Below are positions 16,625-25,256 of a stretch of 64,000 bases of DNA, piece by piece; positions within the stretch are counted from its first letter, which is position 1; every line of letters begins with the position of its first letter. Origin of the DNA: DATFTE01 sp963840665 (lineage in GTDB: Bacteria > Acidobacteriota > Terriglobia > Terriglobales > Acidobacteriaceae); assembly GCA_963840665.1 (NCBI GenBank), contig CAWIZO010000006.1:186001-250000 (forward strand). The letters run 5' to 3'. The translations under genes and the position numbers were made by a program. The notes beneath the pieces are model-generated. The model had not been told where the DNA came from. It saw only the letters and a program-made list of their open reading frames with translations, and did not search any database.

Positions 16625-17489
16625 ATGGCCGGTCACGACGATGTTTCGGCGCACGACGATGGCTTGATCGCGCCTGAGGTTGGGGAATGGGCAGAGCAGA
16701 AGCATCATTTAGTCTCGCTTAGTCTCGCTCTATTCGACTCTTTTCTCCTCTGGAATGAAGACGAAGTGGTCGAAGCGGACCTATGTGGAGTTGTATGCCG
16801 GGGCTGGTTATAGCAAAATCCGCGGAACATCGAAGTTTATTTTTGGTTCTCCAATCCTAGCTCTGACGTTGAATGATCCATTTGATAAGTACATCTTCTG
16901 CGAAGCGCGGTCAAATAATCTCGAGGCGCTGAAGGCAAGAGCTAAACAAATTGCTCCCAATGCAAACGTCGCCTATATTCAAGGCGATTGCAACAAGCGC
17001 ACTTCTGAAGTCCTAGCGGAAATTCCCCGTGGATCATCTGGTAACACGGCGCTGTCACTTTGTTTTGCAGATCCTTTCGATATCGGACTTGAATTCGAAA
17101 CGATTCGGACGCTCGCGAACGCCCGCTACCTTGATTTCTTAGTTTTGCTCGCTCTAGGAATGGATGCGAACCGCAATTACGAACACTACCTTCGGGAAGA
17201 TGCGGACAAGGTTGACAAATTTCTTGGCTCAAATAGCTGGCGAGAACGGTGGGCCACTGCGCAGTGGGACGCCGTCAAATTTACGAGGTTCCTGGCCGAC
17301 GAGTTCACCAGGAGCATGGCTTCACTTGGCTATATCCCTCCGCCGCACTACAAAATGAAAGAGGTTAGGTCATCCGAGAAGAATCTGGCGTTGTATAGAC
17401 TCGCGCTGTTCTCACGCCACGAGCAAGCGTACAGGTTCTGGGATCAAGTCCTGAAATACAGCACCGACCAAACGGCTTTTTGGAACTGA
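16625..17489 (+). pseudogene. tcmP: Three-Cys-motif partner protein TcmP, broken by a 10-bp duplication
   Basis: The first 30 codons (GLIAPEVGEWAEQKHHLVSL) are the typical TcmP N-terminus; the rest, in another frame from 16755, contains YVELYAGAGYSKIRGT and LCFADPFDIGLE, a methyltransferase-like Rossmann pattern. Between them TTAGTCTCGC occurs twice in tandem (16709-16718 and 16719-16728). Removing one copy gives HHLVSLYSTLFSSGMKTKWS and a continuous 284-residue protein, so the duplication is the cause of the break. TcmP proteins accompany DUF5131 proteins, here 1 nt downstream. Role of the pair is unknown. A shorter product could start at ATG 16755. Confidence 0.9.
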
Positions 17490-17490
17490 C

Positions 17491-18303
17491 ATGTCTTTGA
17501 ACTCCCACATCGAATGGACCGACGCCACTTGGAATCCCGTACGTGGCTGCGTGAAGATCAGTCCCGGCTGCAAGCACTGCTATGCGGAGACCTTCGCGGA
17601 GAGGTTTCGCGGGGTGAAGGGGCATCCGTATGAGCAGGGGTTTGATTTGCGGTTGATGCCGGAGAAGTTGACGGAGCCATTTACCTGGCGCTCTCCCAAG
17701 CTGGTGTTTGTGAATTCTATGAGCGATCTGTTTCAGGACGGCGTGCCCGATGATTACGCCGAGGCCGTGGCATGGGTCATGACGAGAGCAAATTGGCATA
17801 CGTACCAAGTGTTAACGAAGCGGTCGAAGAGGTTGCTCGATCTGCTCAAAGGGCCACTTCACTTTGCAGGCAAGCGGGAGAACATCTGGTGGGGCGTCAG
17901 CGTTGAGGACAAGAAGTATGGACTACCGCGAATCGATGATTTGCGGCGGGCACCGGCGGCCGTACGCTTCTTGTCCGTCGAGCCGTTACTCGAAGACTTG
18001 GGTGAGATGAATCTCTCGGGTATCCATTGGGTGATTGTAGGCGGTGAGAGCGGACCGGGGGCGCGTCCCATGAAAAAAGATTGGGTGATCTCGATTCGCG
18101 AGCGATGCCACGAGCAACGCGTGCCGTTCTTTTTCAAGCAGTGGGGTGGTGTACGCAAAGTGAAGAATGGCCGCTTGCTCGATGGACGTACGTATGACCA
18201 GTATCCGCGGCGAGTGACTGCGGAAGTGCCGGATCGAAGTAGTTGTATGCGTCTCGCGGAAGAATTCGCTGCCTCGCGAGCATTGGTTAGGCTCACCGTT
18301 TAA
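17491..18303 (+). CDS. DUF5131 (phage Gp37/Gp68-like) three-Cys-motif protein
   Basis: 270 residues. The N-terminal signature IEWTDATWNPVRGC..SPGCKHCYAE gives three cysteines spaced as in radical-SAM-like clusters, followed by VFVNSMSDLFQ, YQVLTKRSKRL, ENIWWGVSVEDKK, VRFLSVEPLLEDLG and HWVIVGGESGPGARPM, the full DUF5131 pattern. The family is probably a radical-SAM-like TIM barrel, but no reaction has been assigned to my knowledge. It immediately follows tcmP and is presumably in one operon with it. The gene is intact while its partner is frameshifted. Confidence 0.92.
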   Translation: MSLNSHIEWTDATWNPVRGCVKISPGCKHCYAETFAERFRGVKGHPYEQGFDLRLMPEKLTEPFTWRSPKLVFVNSMSDLFQDGVPDDYAEAVAWVMTRANWHTYQVLTKRSKRLLDLLKGPLHFAGKRENIWWGVSVEDKKYGLPRIDDLRRAPAAVRFLSVEPLLEDLGEMNLSGIHWVIVGGESGPGARPMKKDWVISIRERCHEQRVPFFFKQWGGVRKVKNGRLLDGRTYDQYPRRVTAEVPDRSSCMRLAEEFAASRALVRLTV

Positions 18304-18322
18304 AAATTCCTCGCCGACCGCC

Positions 18323-19783
18323 TCAATCCCTAGCTCGGTTCTTAATCCAGATCGGCGTGCCCACGAAGCCGAAGGCTTCGCGGATTTGGTTTTCGATGAA
18401 ACGTTGGTATGAGAAGTGCAATTTGATGTTGCGGTCGGTGAAGATAATGAATGTGGGCGGCGAGACTTTGGCCTGAGTCATGTAATAAATCTTGATGCGC
18501 TTGCTGGCCGGAACCGAGGCGCGGTCGAAGTCGATGTGCTTCAGGAAGCGGTTCATCTCTCCAGTGGTGATGCGCTTGCGCCGTTCGGCAGCGACTTCTT
18601 CGAGTAGCGGCCAGATCTTGTCCACGTTCTTTCCTGAGGCGGCGGAAATAAAAATAATCGGCGCGTAGCTCAGGAATTTCAGGCTGTCGCGCAGACGGTA
18701 TTCGTAGGCGGCGCGGTCTCCGGGGCGCTTGCTCTCCTGCATGCGGGCAGCTTTTGACTGGTTGGCCGGCGGATTCTTACCGGCGATCACCAGATCCCAC
18801 TTATTGACAACGATGATGACGGAGCGTCCGCTCTCGTGGGCGTATCCGGCGATGGTGGCGTCGAGAGCGTTGACGCCTTCGGTCGCGTCGATGACCAGCA
18901 GCGCAATGTCGGCGGCTTCAAGATGTTTGCGCGACATGATGACGGACAGCTTTTCCGCCATCAGGTGCGTCTTGCCTTTGCGGCGGATGCCGGCGGTATC
19001 GATGAAGCGGAAGATTTGTCCGTCACGTTCGATGACTTCGTCGACCGCGTCACGGGTGGTGCCGGGGACGGGGGAGACGATGGCGCGCGAGGTGCCCGTC
19101 AGGCGATTGAGCAGCGTGGATTTGCCTACGTTGGGGTGGCCGATGATGGCGACTTTCGTCTCGGTGGCCGCTGCTACTTCTTCGGCCGGCTCTTCTCCTT
19201 CATCAATCCTGGCGGCTTCGTCCTGGTCAGCGGGGACGCCGGCGCTACTTTCCAGCTTCAGCGTTTCGATGACTGAGTCCAACAGGTCGTCGATGCCTCG
19301 TCCATGTTCGGCGGAGATAGGGAAAATTCTGCGGATGCCGAGGCGATGGACGTCGTCTTCGAGGCCCTGTTGCTTATCGCTGTCGACTTTGTTGACGGCG
19401 AGGAAGAGCGGCTTCCCGGTGCGTTGCAGCAGGCGGGCGAGTTCGAGGTCGGGAGCGGCGAGCTCGGTGCGTCCATCGACCACCATAATGATGGCGGCGG
19501 ATTCGTCGAGCGCGACCCGGGCCTGGCGGAAGATCTCTGCGGGGATGAAGTCTTTGTCCTCGGGGAGGATGCCGCCGGTATCGACGATGCGGAAGTCGCG
19601 TCCGCGCCAATGAGATTCGCCGTAGAGGCGGTCACGCGTGATGCCAGGCTCGTCGCCGACGATGGCGCGGCGGGATCCGACGAGTTTGTTAAACAGCGTG
19701 GATTTGCCGACGTTGGGGCGGCCGACGATAGCGAGGAGGGGGGAGTCTGCGGCAATCTCGGTCGGCTTAATGACGGATTTCAT
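18323..19783 (-). CDS. der: Ribosome biogenesis GTPase Der
   Basis: 486 residues with two consecutive GTPase domains and a C-terminal KH-like domain, the arrangement unique to Der (EngA), which helps assemble the 50S subunit. G1 motifs are GRPNVGKSTLFNKL and GHPNVGKSTLLNRL; G3 are DTGGI and DTAGIRRKG; G4 are NKVD and NKWDL. A 40-residue acidic linker (DQDEAARIDEGEEPAEE) joins the domains. The N-terminus has a short extension before the first G domain. CATAAC lies 8 nt upstream of ATG, a possible weak -10 box. The gene is divergent from dinG. Confidence 0.97.
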   Translation of the reverse strand: MKSVIKPTEIAADSPLLAIVGRPNVGKSTLFNKLVGSRRAIVGDEPGITRDRLYGESHWRGRDFRIVDTGGILPEDKDFIPAEIFRQARVALDESAAIIMVVDGRTELAAPDLELARLLQRTGKPLFLAVNKVDSDKQQGLEDDVHRLGIRRIFPISAEHGRGIDDLLDSVIETLKLESSAGVPADQDEAARIDEGEEPAEEVAAATETKVAIIGHPNVGKSTLLNRLTGTSRAIVSPVPGTTRDAVDEVIERDGQIFRFIDTAGIRRKGKTHLMAEKLSVIMSRKHLEAADIALLVIDATEGVNALDATIAGYAHESGRSVIIVVNKWDLVIAGKNPPANQSKAARMQESKRPGDRAAYEYRLRDSLKFLSYAPIIFISAASGKNVDKIWPLLEEVAAERRKRITTGEMNRFLKHIDFDRASVPASKRIKIYYMTQAKVSPPTFIIFTDRNIKLHFSYQRFIENQIREAFGFVGTPIWIKNRARD

Positions 19784-19850
19784 AATTAAGAGTTATGCAG
19801 TAGCCGTGGCACACAGGTGAGGACGCCTGTGCCTACGTGAGTCGTGCAGC

Positions 19851-19856
19851 TATTAT
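19851..19856 (+). promoter_or_regulatory. TATTAT -10 box of dinG
   Basis: TATTAT with 9 nt to the GTG start at 19866 and no ribosome binding site between, consistent with a leaderless transcript. The -35 region is not clear. Confidence 0.4.
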
Positions 19857-19865
19857 AGAGACTTC

Positions 19866-21896
19866 GTGGCTTCTTCCTCCCATCCCGCTACTCCTGCAAA
19901 GAAAGATGTGTCGCTTTACCAGTTTTTCTCGCCTGGAGGAGTGCTTTCGCGGACGCATCCTGCGTACGAGTTCCGGCGAGGGCAGTTGCAGATGGCGCAA
20001 GCTGTCGAGCAGGCACTTGAAGAGAAGCGTCATCTCATTGTCGAGGCTGGGACCGGTACCGGCAAGACACTCGCTTACTTGGTTCCGGTAATCCGGTCGG
20101 GCAAGCGCGTCATCATTTCTACCGGCACCAAGAATCTGCAGGAACAGCTCTTCTGGAAAGACGTTCCCTTCCTTGAGCAAGCGTTGTTTCCCAACGGCGA
20201 GGGCAAGTTGAATGTCTGCTACATGAAGGGGCGCAACAATTATCTGTGCAAGAAAAAGCTGTACGACCTGACCGATCAGCCGGTGCTGAGCGGACTGGAA
20301 GAGATCGAACACTACCGGGCAATCGCGGCTTGGGAGAAGACAACGCGTACGGGGGACCGGGCGGAACTGGCGTCGCTGCCCGAGGCGAGTGCGCTGTGGC
20401 ACAAGCTGGACGCGCGGGCTGACACCTGTCTGGGACAGAAGTGCAGCGCGTTCGACAAATGCTTCATCACCGAAATGCACCGGCGGGCGATGGAGAGCGA
20501 CATTATCATCGTCAATCACCATCTGTTCTTTGCCGATCTCGCGATCAAGCAGCAGGCCGAATACGCGCCGGATGCGGGGATTTTGCCCGAGGTGGGAGCG
20601 GTCATCTTCGATGAGGCGCATGAACTCGAAGATGTGGCGGGGAATTATTTTGGTGTGACCGTCAGTAACGCGCGATTCGAGGAGTTGTGCCGCGACGTAG
20701 AAATTTCTCTGCAACGGAATCACATGTTGTCGGCGCAACTGTCGGGCGCGGTAAAGAGTCTGCGCGAGCGGGCCATGTTCTTCTTCTCCGTGTTGCCGCA
20801 AGGCGATGGACGTTTCGCATTTGAAAATCGGCGCGAGTTTCTCGAGGAGAACGGCGAAGAGTATTTATCGCTGCAGCAGTCGGTGCGGAGGCTGGGGTCC
20901 GAGCTTGAGAATATGCCTTCGAAGCCGGAAGAAGTGTTCAACTTTTCGCGGCGTGCGCAGGAATTACAGGTGCAACTGGGATTTCTGATGGAGCAGGAGG
21001 ATCACAATACGGTGTTCTGGATCGAGCGGCGAAGAGGTTTTTCAAAAGGAAAAGACGGTCTCTCTGCTGGCGGACGACAGAATGTTTTCTTGCAGGCGAC
21101 GCCGATTGATGTCGCTCCCATTCTGAAGTCCTGCATGTTTGATCAACTCGAGTGCGCGGTGCTGACTTCGGCGACTCTGGCTGTGGGTGGCGGGTTTGAG
21201 TATATGCGACGGCGGTTGGGGTTGGAGCATGCGCGGGAAGTGATCTTGCCTTCGCATTTTGATTACGAGAATCAGGCTTTGTTCTATGTGCCTCCGGATT
21301 TGCCGGATCCGCGAACGCCGCAGTTTGCGGCGAAGGCGGCGGATCGCATCAAGCGCTTGCTTGAGATTACGCGCGGACGGGCGTTCGTTCTCTTTACCAG
21401 CTACGCGCAGATGAATGAGGTCTATCAGCGGCTGCTGGGAGAGTTCGATTATCCGATGCTTCTGCAGGGAGACGCGCCGAAAAGCGCGCTGCTCGAGGAG
21501 TTCCGGCTGACGCCTCACGCTGTATTGTTTGCGACCTCTTCGTTTTGGCAAGGCGTGGATGTGCAGGGAGAGCAACTCAGCTGCGTGATTATCGACCGGT
21601 TGCCGTTTGCGGTGCCGAGCGATCCGGTGGTGGCGGCCCGAGTGAAGTCGATCGATGCGGACGGCGGGAACGCATTCTTTCAGTACCAGGTTCCGGCGGC
21701 GGTGATCACTTTGAAGCAGGGGTTCGGAAGGCTGATCCGGTCCCTGCATGATCGCGGATTGCTGACGTTACTTGATAACCGCATTCTGAAGAAGCAGTAC
21801 GGACGCGTGTTTGTGGAGAGCTTGCCAAGTTACCGGCGGACGACAGATATACGGCAAGTCGAGGCCTTCTTTGGAGCCGAAGAGAGTAAGGAGTAA
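19866..21896 (+). CDS. dinG: ATP-dependent DNA helicase DinG
   Basis: 676 residues. Superfamily 2 helicase of the XPD/DinG group, which unwinds 5'-3' and resolves D-loops, R-loops and collisions. Motifs: Walker A EAGTGTGKTLAY; iron-sulfur cysteines in VCYMKGRNNYLC and DTCLGQKCSAFDKC; DEAH box IFDEAHELEDVAG; C-terminal motifs VLTSATLAVGG, FVLFTSYAQMNEVY, FWQGVDVQGEQLSCVIIDRL and QGFGRLIRS. All four cluster cysteines are present. GTG start with a -10-like box 9 nt upstream. No nuclease domain is fused. Confidence 0.95.
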   Translation: MASSSHPATPAKKDVSLYQFFSPGGVLSRTHPAYEFRRGQLQMAQAVEQALEEKRHLIVEAGTGTGKTLAYLVPVIRSGKRVIISTGTKNLQEQLFWKDVPFLEQALFPNGEGKLNVCYMKGRNNYLCKKKLYDLTDQPVLSGLEEIEHYRAIAAWEKTTRTGDRAELASLPEASALWHKLDARADTCLGQKCSAFDKCFITEMHRRAMESDIIIVNHHLFFADLAIKQQAEYAPDAGILPEVGAVIFDEAHELEDVAGNYFGVTVSNARFEELCRDVEISLQRNHMLSAQLSGAVKSLRERAMFFFSVLPQGDGRFAFENRREFLEENGEEYLSLQQSVRRLGSELENMPSKPEEVFNFSRRAQELQVQLGFLMEQEDHNTVFWIERRRGFSKGKDGLSAGGRQNVFLQATPIDVAPILKSCMFDQLECAVLTSATLAVGGGFEYMRRRLGLEHAREVILPSHFDYENQALFYVPPDLPDPRTPQFAAKAADRIKRLLEITRGRAFVLFTSYAQMNEVYQRLLGEFDYPMLLQGDAPKSALLEEFRLTPHAVLFATSSFWQGVDVQGEQLSCVIIDRLPFAVPSDPVVAARVKSIDADGGNAFFQYQVPAAVITLKQGFGRLIRSLHDRGLLTLLDNRILKKQYGRVFVESLPSYRRTTDIRQVEAFFGAEESKE

Positions 21897-22150
21897 CATC
21901 CACTTGCTACTTCGGAATCCTCTTCCACCAAGCAAATTCAAGAGCTTAATCGCAACGTTCGCGAAGAACAGCCGCAAAGTGCGCTAAGAAGACTCTCACT
22001 TCCGCATTCTGACCTCTTAATACTCTTCCTTCCCTGTGAGCCATTGGTCTCCTTGACAGCGAAATGGCCCGTTATATGCTTGTACCACTTAGGTTTAGCT
22101 GTAGGGGCGTGACGCAGCGAATGCGCCATCCATGCGCGAGGAGAGAGTAA

Positions 22151-23860
22151 ATGCTTAAGAGTTCAAAGGTTTATACAGGGAAAACCGTTCTGGCCGTTAG
22201 CACGTGGGCTTTCTTGCTGTTTGCCGGTTCTGTGCAAGGTTTTGCGGCTGGACAAACCTATCAGATCGGATCCCAAGATACGGTGACTGCGGATCCTCAA
22301 GTGTTGCGGCCCTCGTCCACGCCCTGCAAGGTACAGCTTTTCGACAATCTGGCCTTCGCCGATTTCAATCCCAAATCATTCAGTTATGAGCCTCCAGCTA
22401 ACTGCCCGGGGCCATGGCGCAAGATTGTTTTTGAAGGAAACTTCTCGGTGACGGCCGGCGTTCAGTTCGATCGCACCGCCAACATCTGGCTGGGCGGGAC
22501 TAACATTTATTTCGGAACGACAGCCGAGCCTTCGCCCACCTTCGGTCCTGACTGGCATGTCGAGAGCGATCTCACTGAGTACGCACCGCTGTTTTTGACC
22601 TCGCAGGCGGGTCAAGTGGATATTGGGAATCTGGTCAACGATCAGTACACCGGTATTATTTACGGCAGCGCTGACGTCGAGTTTTATCCGCTGGAACAAG
22701 GTGCGACCCAGAATCCGCGGCCGTTTGACGAGGTGCTGCCGCTGTCAGCGACTCCGGGGACAGTCACATTGGCTTCTCCGACCGACACTTTGTCGGCGAG
22801 TTTCACCCTGCCGATGAACATTCAACGTGCCTTCCTCGATGTGTACGCGCAGAGCCAGAACGCGGATGAATTCTGGTATACGTGCGTGCCAACGGATGTT
22901 TCGAGCGAATTGCAGAGCTGTCCGGGGACGGCTTACCGCGAGACAGAAGTCACGATCGACGGGCAGCCCGCGGGAGTGGCTCCGGTGTTCCCCTGGATTT
23001 TCACTGGGGGCATCGATCCCTTCATGTGGTTCCCATTGCCGGGCGTGCAGACCTTGAACTTTGTTCCTTATCGCGTGGATCTGACTCCTTTCGCCGGGTT
23101 GCTCAGCAACGGGCAGCAACACACGGTCTCGCTCAGCGTATTTAACGTGGACAACTACTTCTCGGCCACGGCGGCGTTGCTACTTTTGCTTGATCAGAAT
23201 GCGTCGCAAGTATCGGGAGCGGTCACTTTCAACAATTTGAGCACGACCCCGAACCCGAATGTGGTCGAGAACATCAATGTCGATGGTCAAGGCGATATCA
23301 CGGGCACAGTCTCGGTCACCTCGAACCGCAACTTCCAGATCACTGGCTACATCAACGGCTCTGCGGGCAAGGTGACCACCACCGTGTCGCAAAACATCAC
23401 GTTCTCGAACTCACAGAATTTCAACATTACGGCGACCGACTACGTGCAAGACATCACGCAGAACACCCAGATCTACTCGACCACGACGATCAAAGATGGC
23501 ACAGGATCGCGGGTGACTTCGCTTTCGACGCGGTATCCGTTGACCGTGGACATTTCATTGATGCCTACGATCGATGGCGATATCGCGCAGACGACGAACA
23601 TCCATCAAGAGAACCATTATCAGACGACGGACACGGTCAACGGGAAGGTCACGTTCACCAACCAGCGGAATAATGCGGTGGGGACGACCGACACCCTGCT
23701 GTTCGATCAGAACTTCAATTTCATCGCCAACCAGGGGCAAGCGAGTTTCAACCACTACTTCCTGAACAACTCGCTAGGCGGCTGCTACGACCTGACGTTG
23801 AATGCGGTGAACAACTACTTGTCGGCCATTAGCTACAAGTGCAATACGGGTCAGTTCTAG
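22151..23860 (+). CDS. Peptide-N4-asparagine amidase A-like secreted protein
   Basis: 569 residues with a signal peptide (residues 1-33). Residues about 70-350 match the PNGase A family, which removes N-glycans from glycopeptides: WRKIVFEGNFSVTAGVQFDR, TANIWLGGTNIYFGTT, NADEFWYTCVPTD, YRETEVTIDGQPAGVAPVFP, WIFTGGIDPFMWFPLPGV and VDLTPFAGLLSNGQQHTVSL. The C-terminal third is Asn/Thr-rich beta sequence with many NFN and TTT segments. GAGGAG upstream supports ATG 22151. The family is known mainly from plants, fungi and some soil bacteria; activity here is inferred only from similarity. It probably acts outside the cell on glycoproteins. Confidence 0.85.
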   Translation: MLKSSKVYTGKTVLAVSTWAFLLFAGSVQGFAAGQTYQIGSQDTVTADPQVLRPSSTPCKVQLFDNLAFADFNPKSFSYEPPANCPGPWRKIVFEGNFSVTAGVQFDRTANIWLGGTNIYFGTTAEPSPTFGPDWHVESDLTEYAPLFLTSQAGQVDIGNLVNDQYTGIIYGSADVEFYPLEQGATQNPRPFDEVLPLSATPGTVTLASPTDTLSASFTLPMNIQRAFLDVYAQSQNADEFWYTCVPTDVSSELQSCPGTAYRETEVTIDGQPAGVAPVFPWIFTGGIDPFMWFPLPGVQTLNFVPYRVDLTPFAGLLSNGQQHTVSLSVFNVDNYFSATAALLLLLDQNASQVSGAVTFNNLSTTPNPNVVENINVDGQGDITGTVSVTSNRNFQITGYINGSAGKVTTTVSQNITFSNSQNFNITATDYVQDITQNTQIYSTTTIKDGTGSRVTSLSTRYPLTVDISLMPTIDGDIAQTTNIHQENHYQTTDTVNGKVTFTNQRNNAVGTTDTLLFDQNFNFIANQGQASFNHYFLNNSLGGCYDLTLNAVNNYLSAISYKCNTGQF

Positions 23861-23877
23861 CGAGCCTCAAACCGACC

Positions 23878-23962
23878 AAAACCGCAGTGGACACGGAGGG
23901 CGCAGAGGATTCTGGGGGTTCCCCTCAAACTTCTGCGTCCTTTGCGTCCTCAGCGGTTTTCA
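23878..23962. repeat. Word-iterated inverted repeat (ACCGCAG set)
   Basis: AAAACCGCAGTGGACACGGA..GGGCGCAGAGG (23878-23909) pairs imperfectly with TCTGCGTCCTTTGCGTCC..TCAGCGGTTTTC (23932-23962). The same words, half degenerate, occur at 38602-38645 inside the end of the VTT-domain gene. Confidence 0.75.
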
Positions 23963-24030
23963 GTTTGGGTTGGGACCCATCGCGGAACGTCTGGGCCTGA
24001 GTGTGCGGCTTCGCGGTAGAATATAAGTTT

Positions 24031-24411
24031 ATGTTCGAAGTCACCGTCGAAGATACGTTTGCCGCCGGGCACTACCTGCGGAATTACAAGGGCAAGTGCG
24101 AGAATCCGCACGGCCACAACTACAAAGTGCGGGTCACACTGGCCGGCAAGGAACTGGATAAAGCCGGGCTACTGTTGGACTTCAAAGATTTGCGCGAAGT
24201 CATGAAGCATGTCATCGAGCGGCTCGATCATCAGATGATCAACGATCTGGAGCCATTTACCGTGCTGAATCCGTCGGCCGAGAATCTGGCCAAATACTTC
24301 TACGACGAGAGCAACGTCAAACTGGAGCGTGTCACCAGCGGCCGGGTACGAGTGAAGAACGTCACTGTATTCGAGACGGACACGACGACCGCGACCTATT
24401 CCGAGGGGTAG
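24031..24411 (+). CDS. queD: 6-carboxytetrahydropterin synthase QueD
   Basis: 126 residues. QueD turns dihydroneopterin triphosphate into 6-carboxy-tetrahydropterin in queuosine (7-deazaguanine) synthesis. The zinc-binding histidines are visible in FAAGHYL and NPHGHNY, followed by LLLDFKDLREVMKHV, LDHQMIND and ENLAKYFYD, all family motifs. ATG 24031 is used: it gives the normal length, and TAGAAT lies 8 nt upstream with no Shine-Dalgarno. It is the first gene of a queD-queE-queC run. No preQ1 riboswitch is seen. Confidence 0.94.
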   Translation: MFEVTVEDTFAAGHYLRNYKGKCENPHGHNYKVRVTLAGKELDKAGLLLDFKDLREVMKHVIERLDHQMINDLEPFTVLNPSAENLAKYFYDESNVKLERVTSGRVRVKNVTVFETDTTTATYSEG

Positions 24412-24412
24412 A

Positions 24413-24452
24413 GAATCCCCCTTCCGAAAACCGCGAAAGGTGGGGCACCCCG
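24413..24452. repeat. Hairpin repeat, TCCCACC..GGTGGGGCACCC family (copy 1, degenerate)
   Basis: ATCCCCCTTCCG then CGCGAAAGGTGGGGCACCC, between the queD stop and the queE start. It can fold as an imperfect hairpin. Better copies lie at 30045-30088 and 31800-31835, each ending in GGGG(C/T)ACCC. Confidence 0.6.
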
Positions 24453-24465
24453 CCAGCGCTACGCC

Positions 24466-25149
24466 ATGCAGATCACCGAGATTTTCAAGTCGATTCAGGG
24501 GGAGTCCACGCACGCGGGGTTGCCCTGCGTATTCGTACGCCTGACGGGCTGCAACCTGCGGTGCTCATGGTGCGACAGCGAATACACCTTCACGGGCGGG
24601 CATCGCATGGCGCTGGAAGAGGTTCTAAAGGAAGTCGAACAACTCAGCCCTGGCGGAGGACTGGTCGAAATCACCGGGGGCGAGCCCATGCTGCAGGAGC
24701 GAGAGGTCATCCCTCTGATGCAAAAGCTTGTGGACTCGGGGTACCAGGTGATGCTTGAGACCAGCGGTGAGCGTCCGTTGGAGCGGGTGCCCGGGGCCGT
24801 GCTGAAAATTGTGGATGTAAAGTGTCCAAACTCAGGCGAGCCGAACACGTTTCACGTGGAGAATCTGGAGACACTTGGGCCGCACGATGAAGTGAAGTTC
24901 GTGATCAGCGACCGAGTGGACTACGAGTTCGCCCGCGACTTCGCGGCTCGTCACGGGCTTGCACAGCGGGTAAGGGCGGTGCTGTTCTCTCCGGCTTTTC
25001 GCAAGGACGCGAAGGGTACACGCAGCGCTTCCCACTGTCTGCTCGATCCGCAAGAGCTGGCGGAGTGGATGCTTGCCGATGACGTCTCCGCGCGACTCGG
25101 ATTGCAGATCCACAAGTTTATTTGGGATCCGGCGATGAAGGGAGTTTAG
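24466..25149 (+). CDS. queE: 7-carboxy-7-deazaguanine synthase QueE
   Basis: 227 residues. QueE is a radical SAM enzyme that contracts 6-carboxytetrahydropterin to 7-carboxy-7-deazaguanine. The start (MQITEIFKSIQGESTHAGLP) and the CxxxCxxC cluster site (GCNLRCSWCDSEY) are diagnostic, followed by LVEITGGEPMLQ (SAM site). The C-terminal part is typical of the long QueE group. The start codon follows the hairpin repeat by 13 nt. Product passes to QueC, encoded next. Confidence 0.95.
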   Translation: MQITEIFKSIQGESTHAGLPCVFVRLTGCNLRCSWCDSEYTFTGGHRMALEEVLKEVEQLSPGGGLVEITGGEPMLQEREVIPLMQKLVDSGYQVMLETSGERPLERVPGAVLKIVDVKCPNSGEPNTFHVENLETLGPHDEVKFVISDRVDYEFARDFAARHGLAQRVRAVLFSPAFRKDAKGTRSASHCLLDPQELAEWMLADDVSARLGLQIHKFIWDPAMKGV

Positions 25150-25150
25150 G

Positions 25151-25238
25151 GATTGTTGATTTTTTGATTGTTGATTGTTGAATGAAGGTCGCCCGCGTGG
25201 TTCTGAAATCAACAATCTACAATCAAAAATCAACAATT
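25151..25238. repeat. AT-rich word-iterated inverted repeat between queE and queC
   Basis: Left arm 25151-25181 iterates GATTGTTGATTTTT; right arm 25207-25238 iterates AATCAACAATC. It folds into a long A/T hairpin and ends in TTTTCTTGGTGC. A near-twin with the same tail lies after queC at 25957-26024. Confidence 0.85.
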
Positions 25239-25256
25239 TTCTTGGTGCAATGTGGC

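Noticed and set aside
16625..18303. TcmP-DUF5131 pair as part of a prophage
   Set aside because: DUF5131 relatives occur in phages, but no structural, integrase or lysis genes lie nearby.
23963..24030. preQ1 riboswitch before queD
   Set aside because: No aptamer-like structure fits between the repeat and the -10 box at 24017, and the likely start of transcription is at the ATG.
25182..25256. 25-residue N-terminal extension of queC
   Set aside because: It is encoded by the AT-rich palindrome, and QueC proteins begin near residue 26 of that frame.
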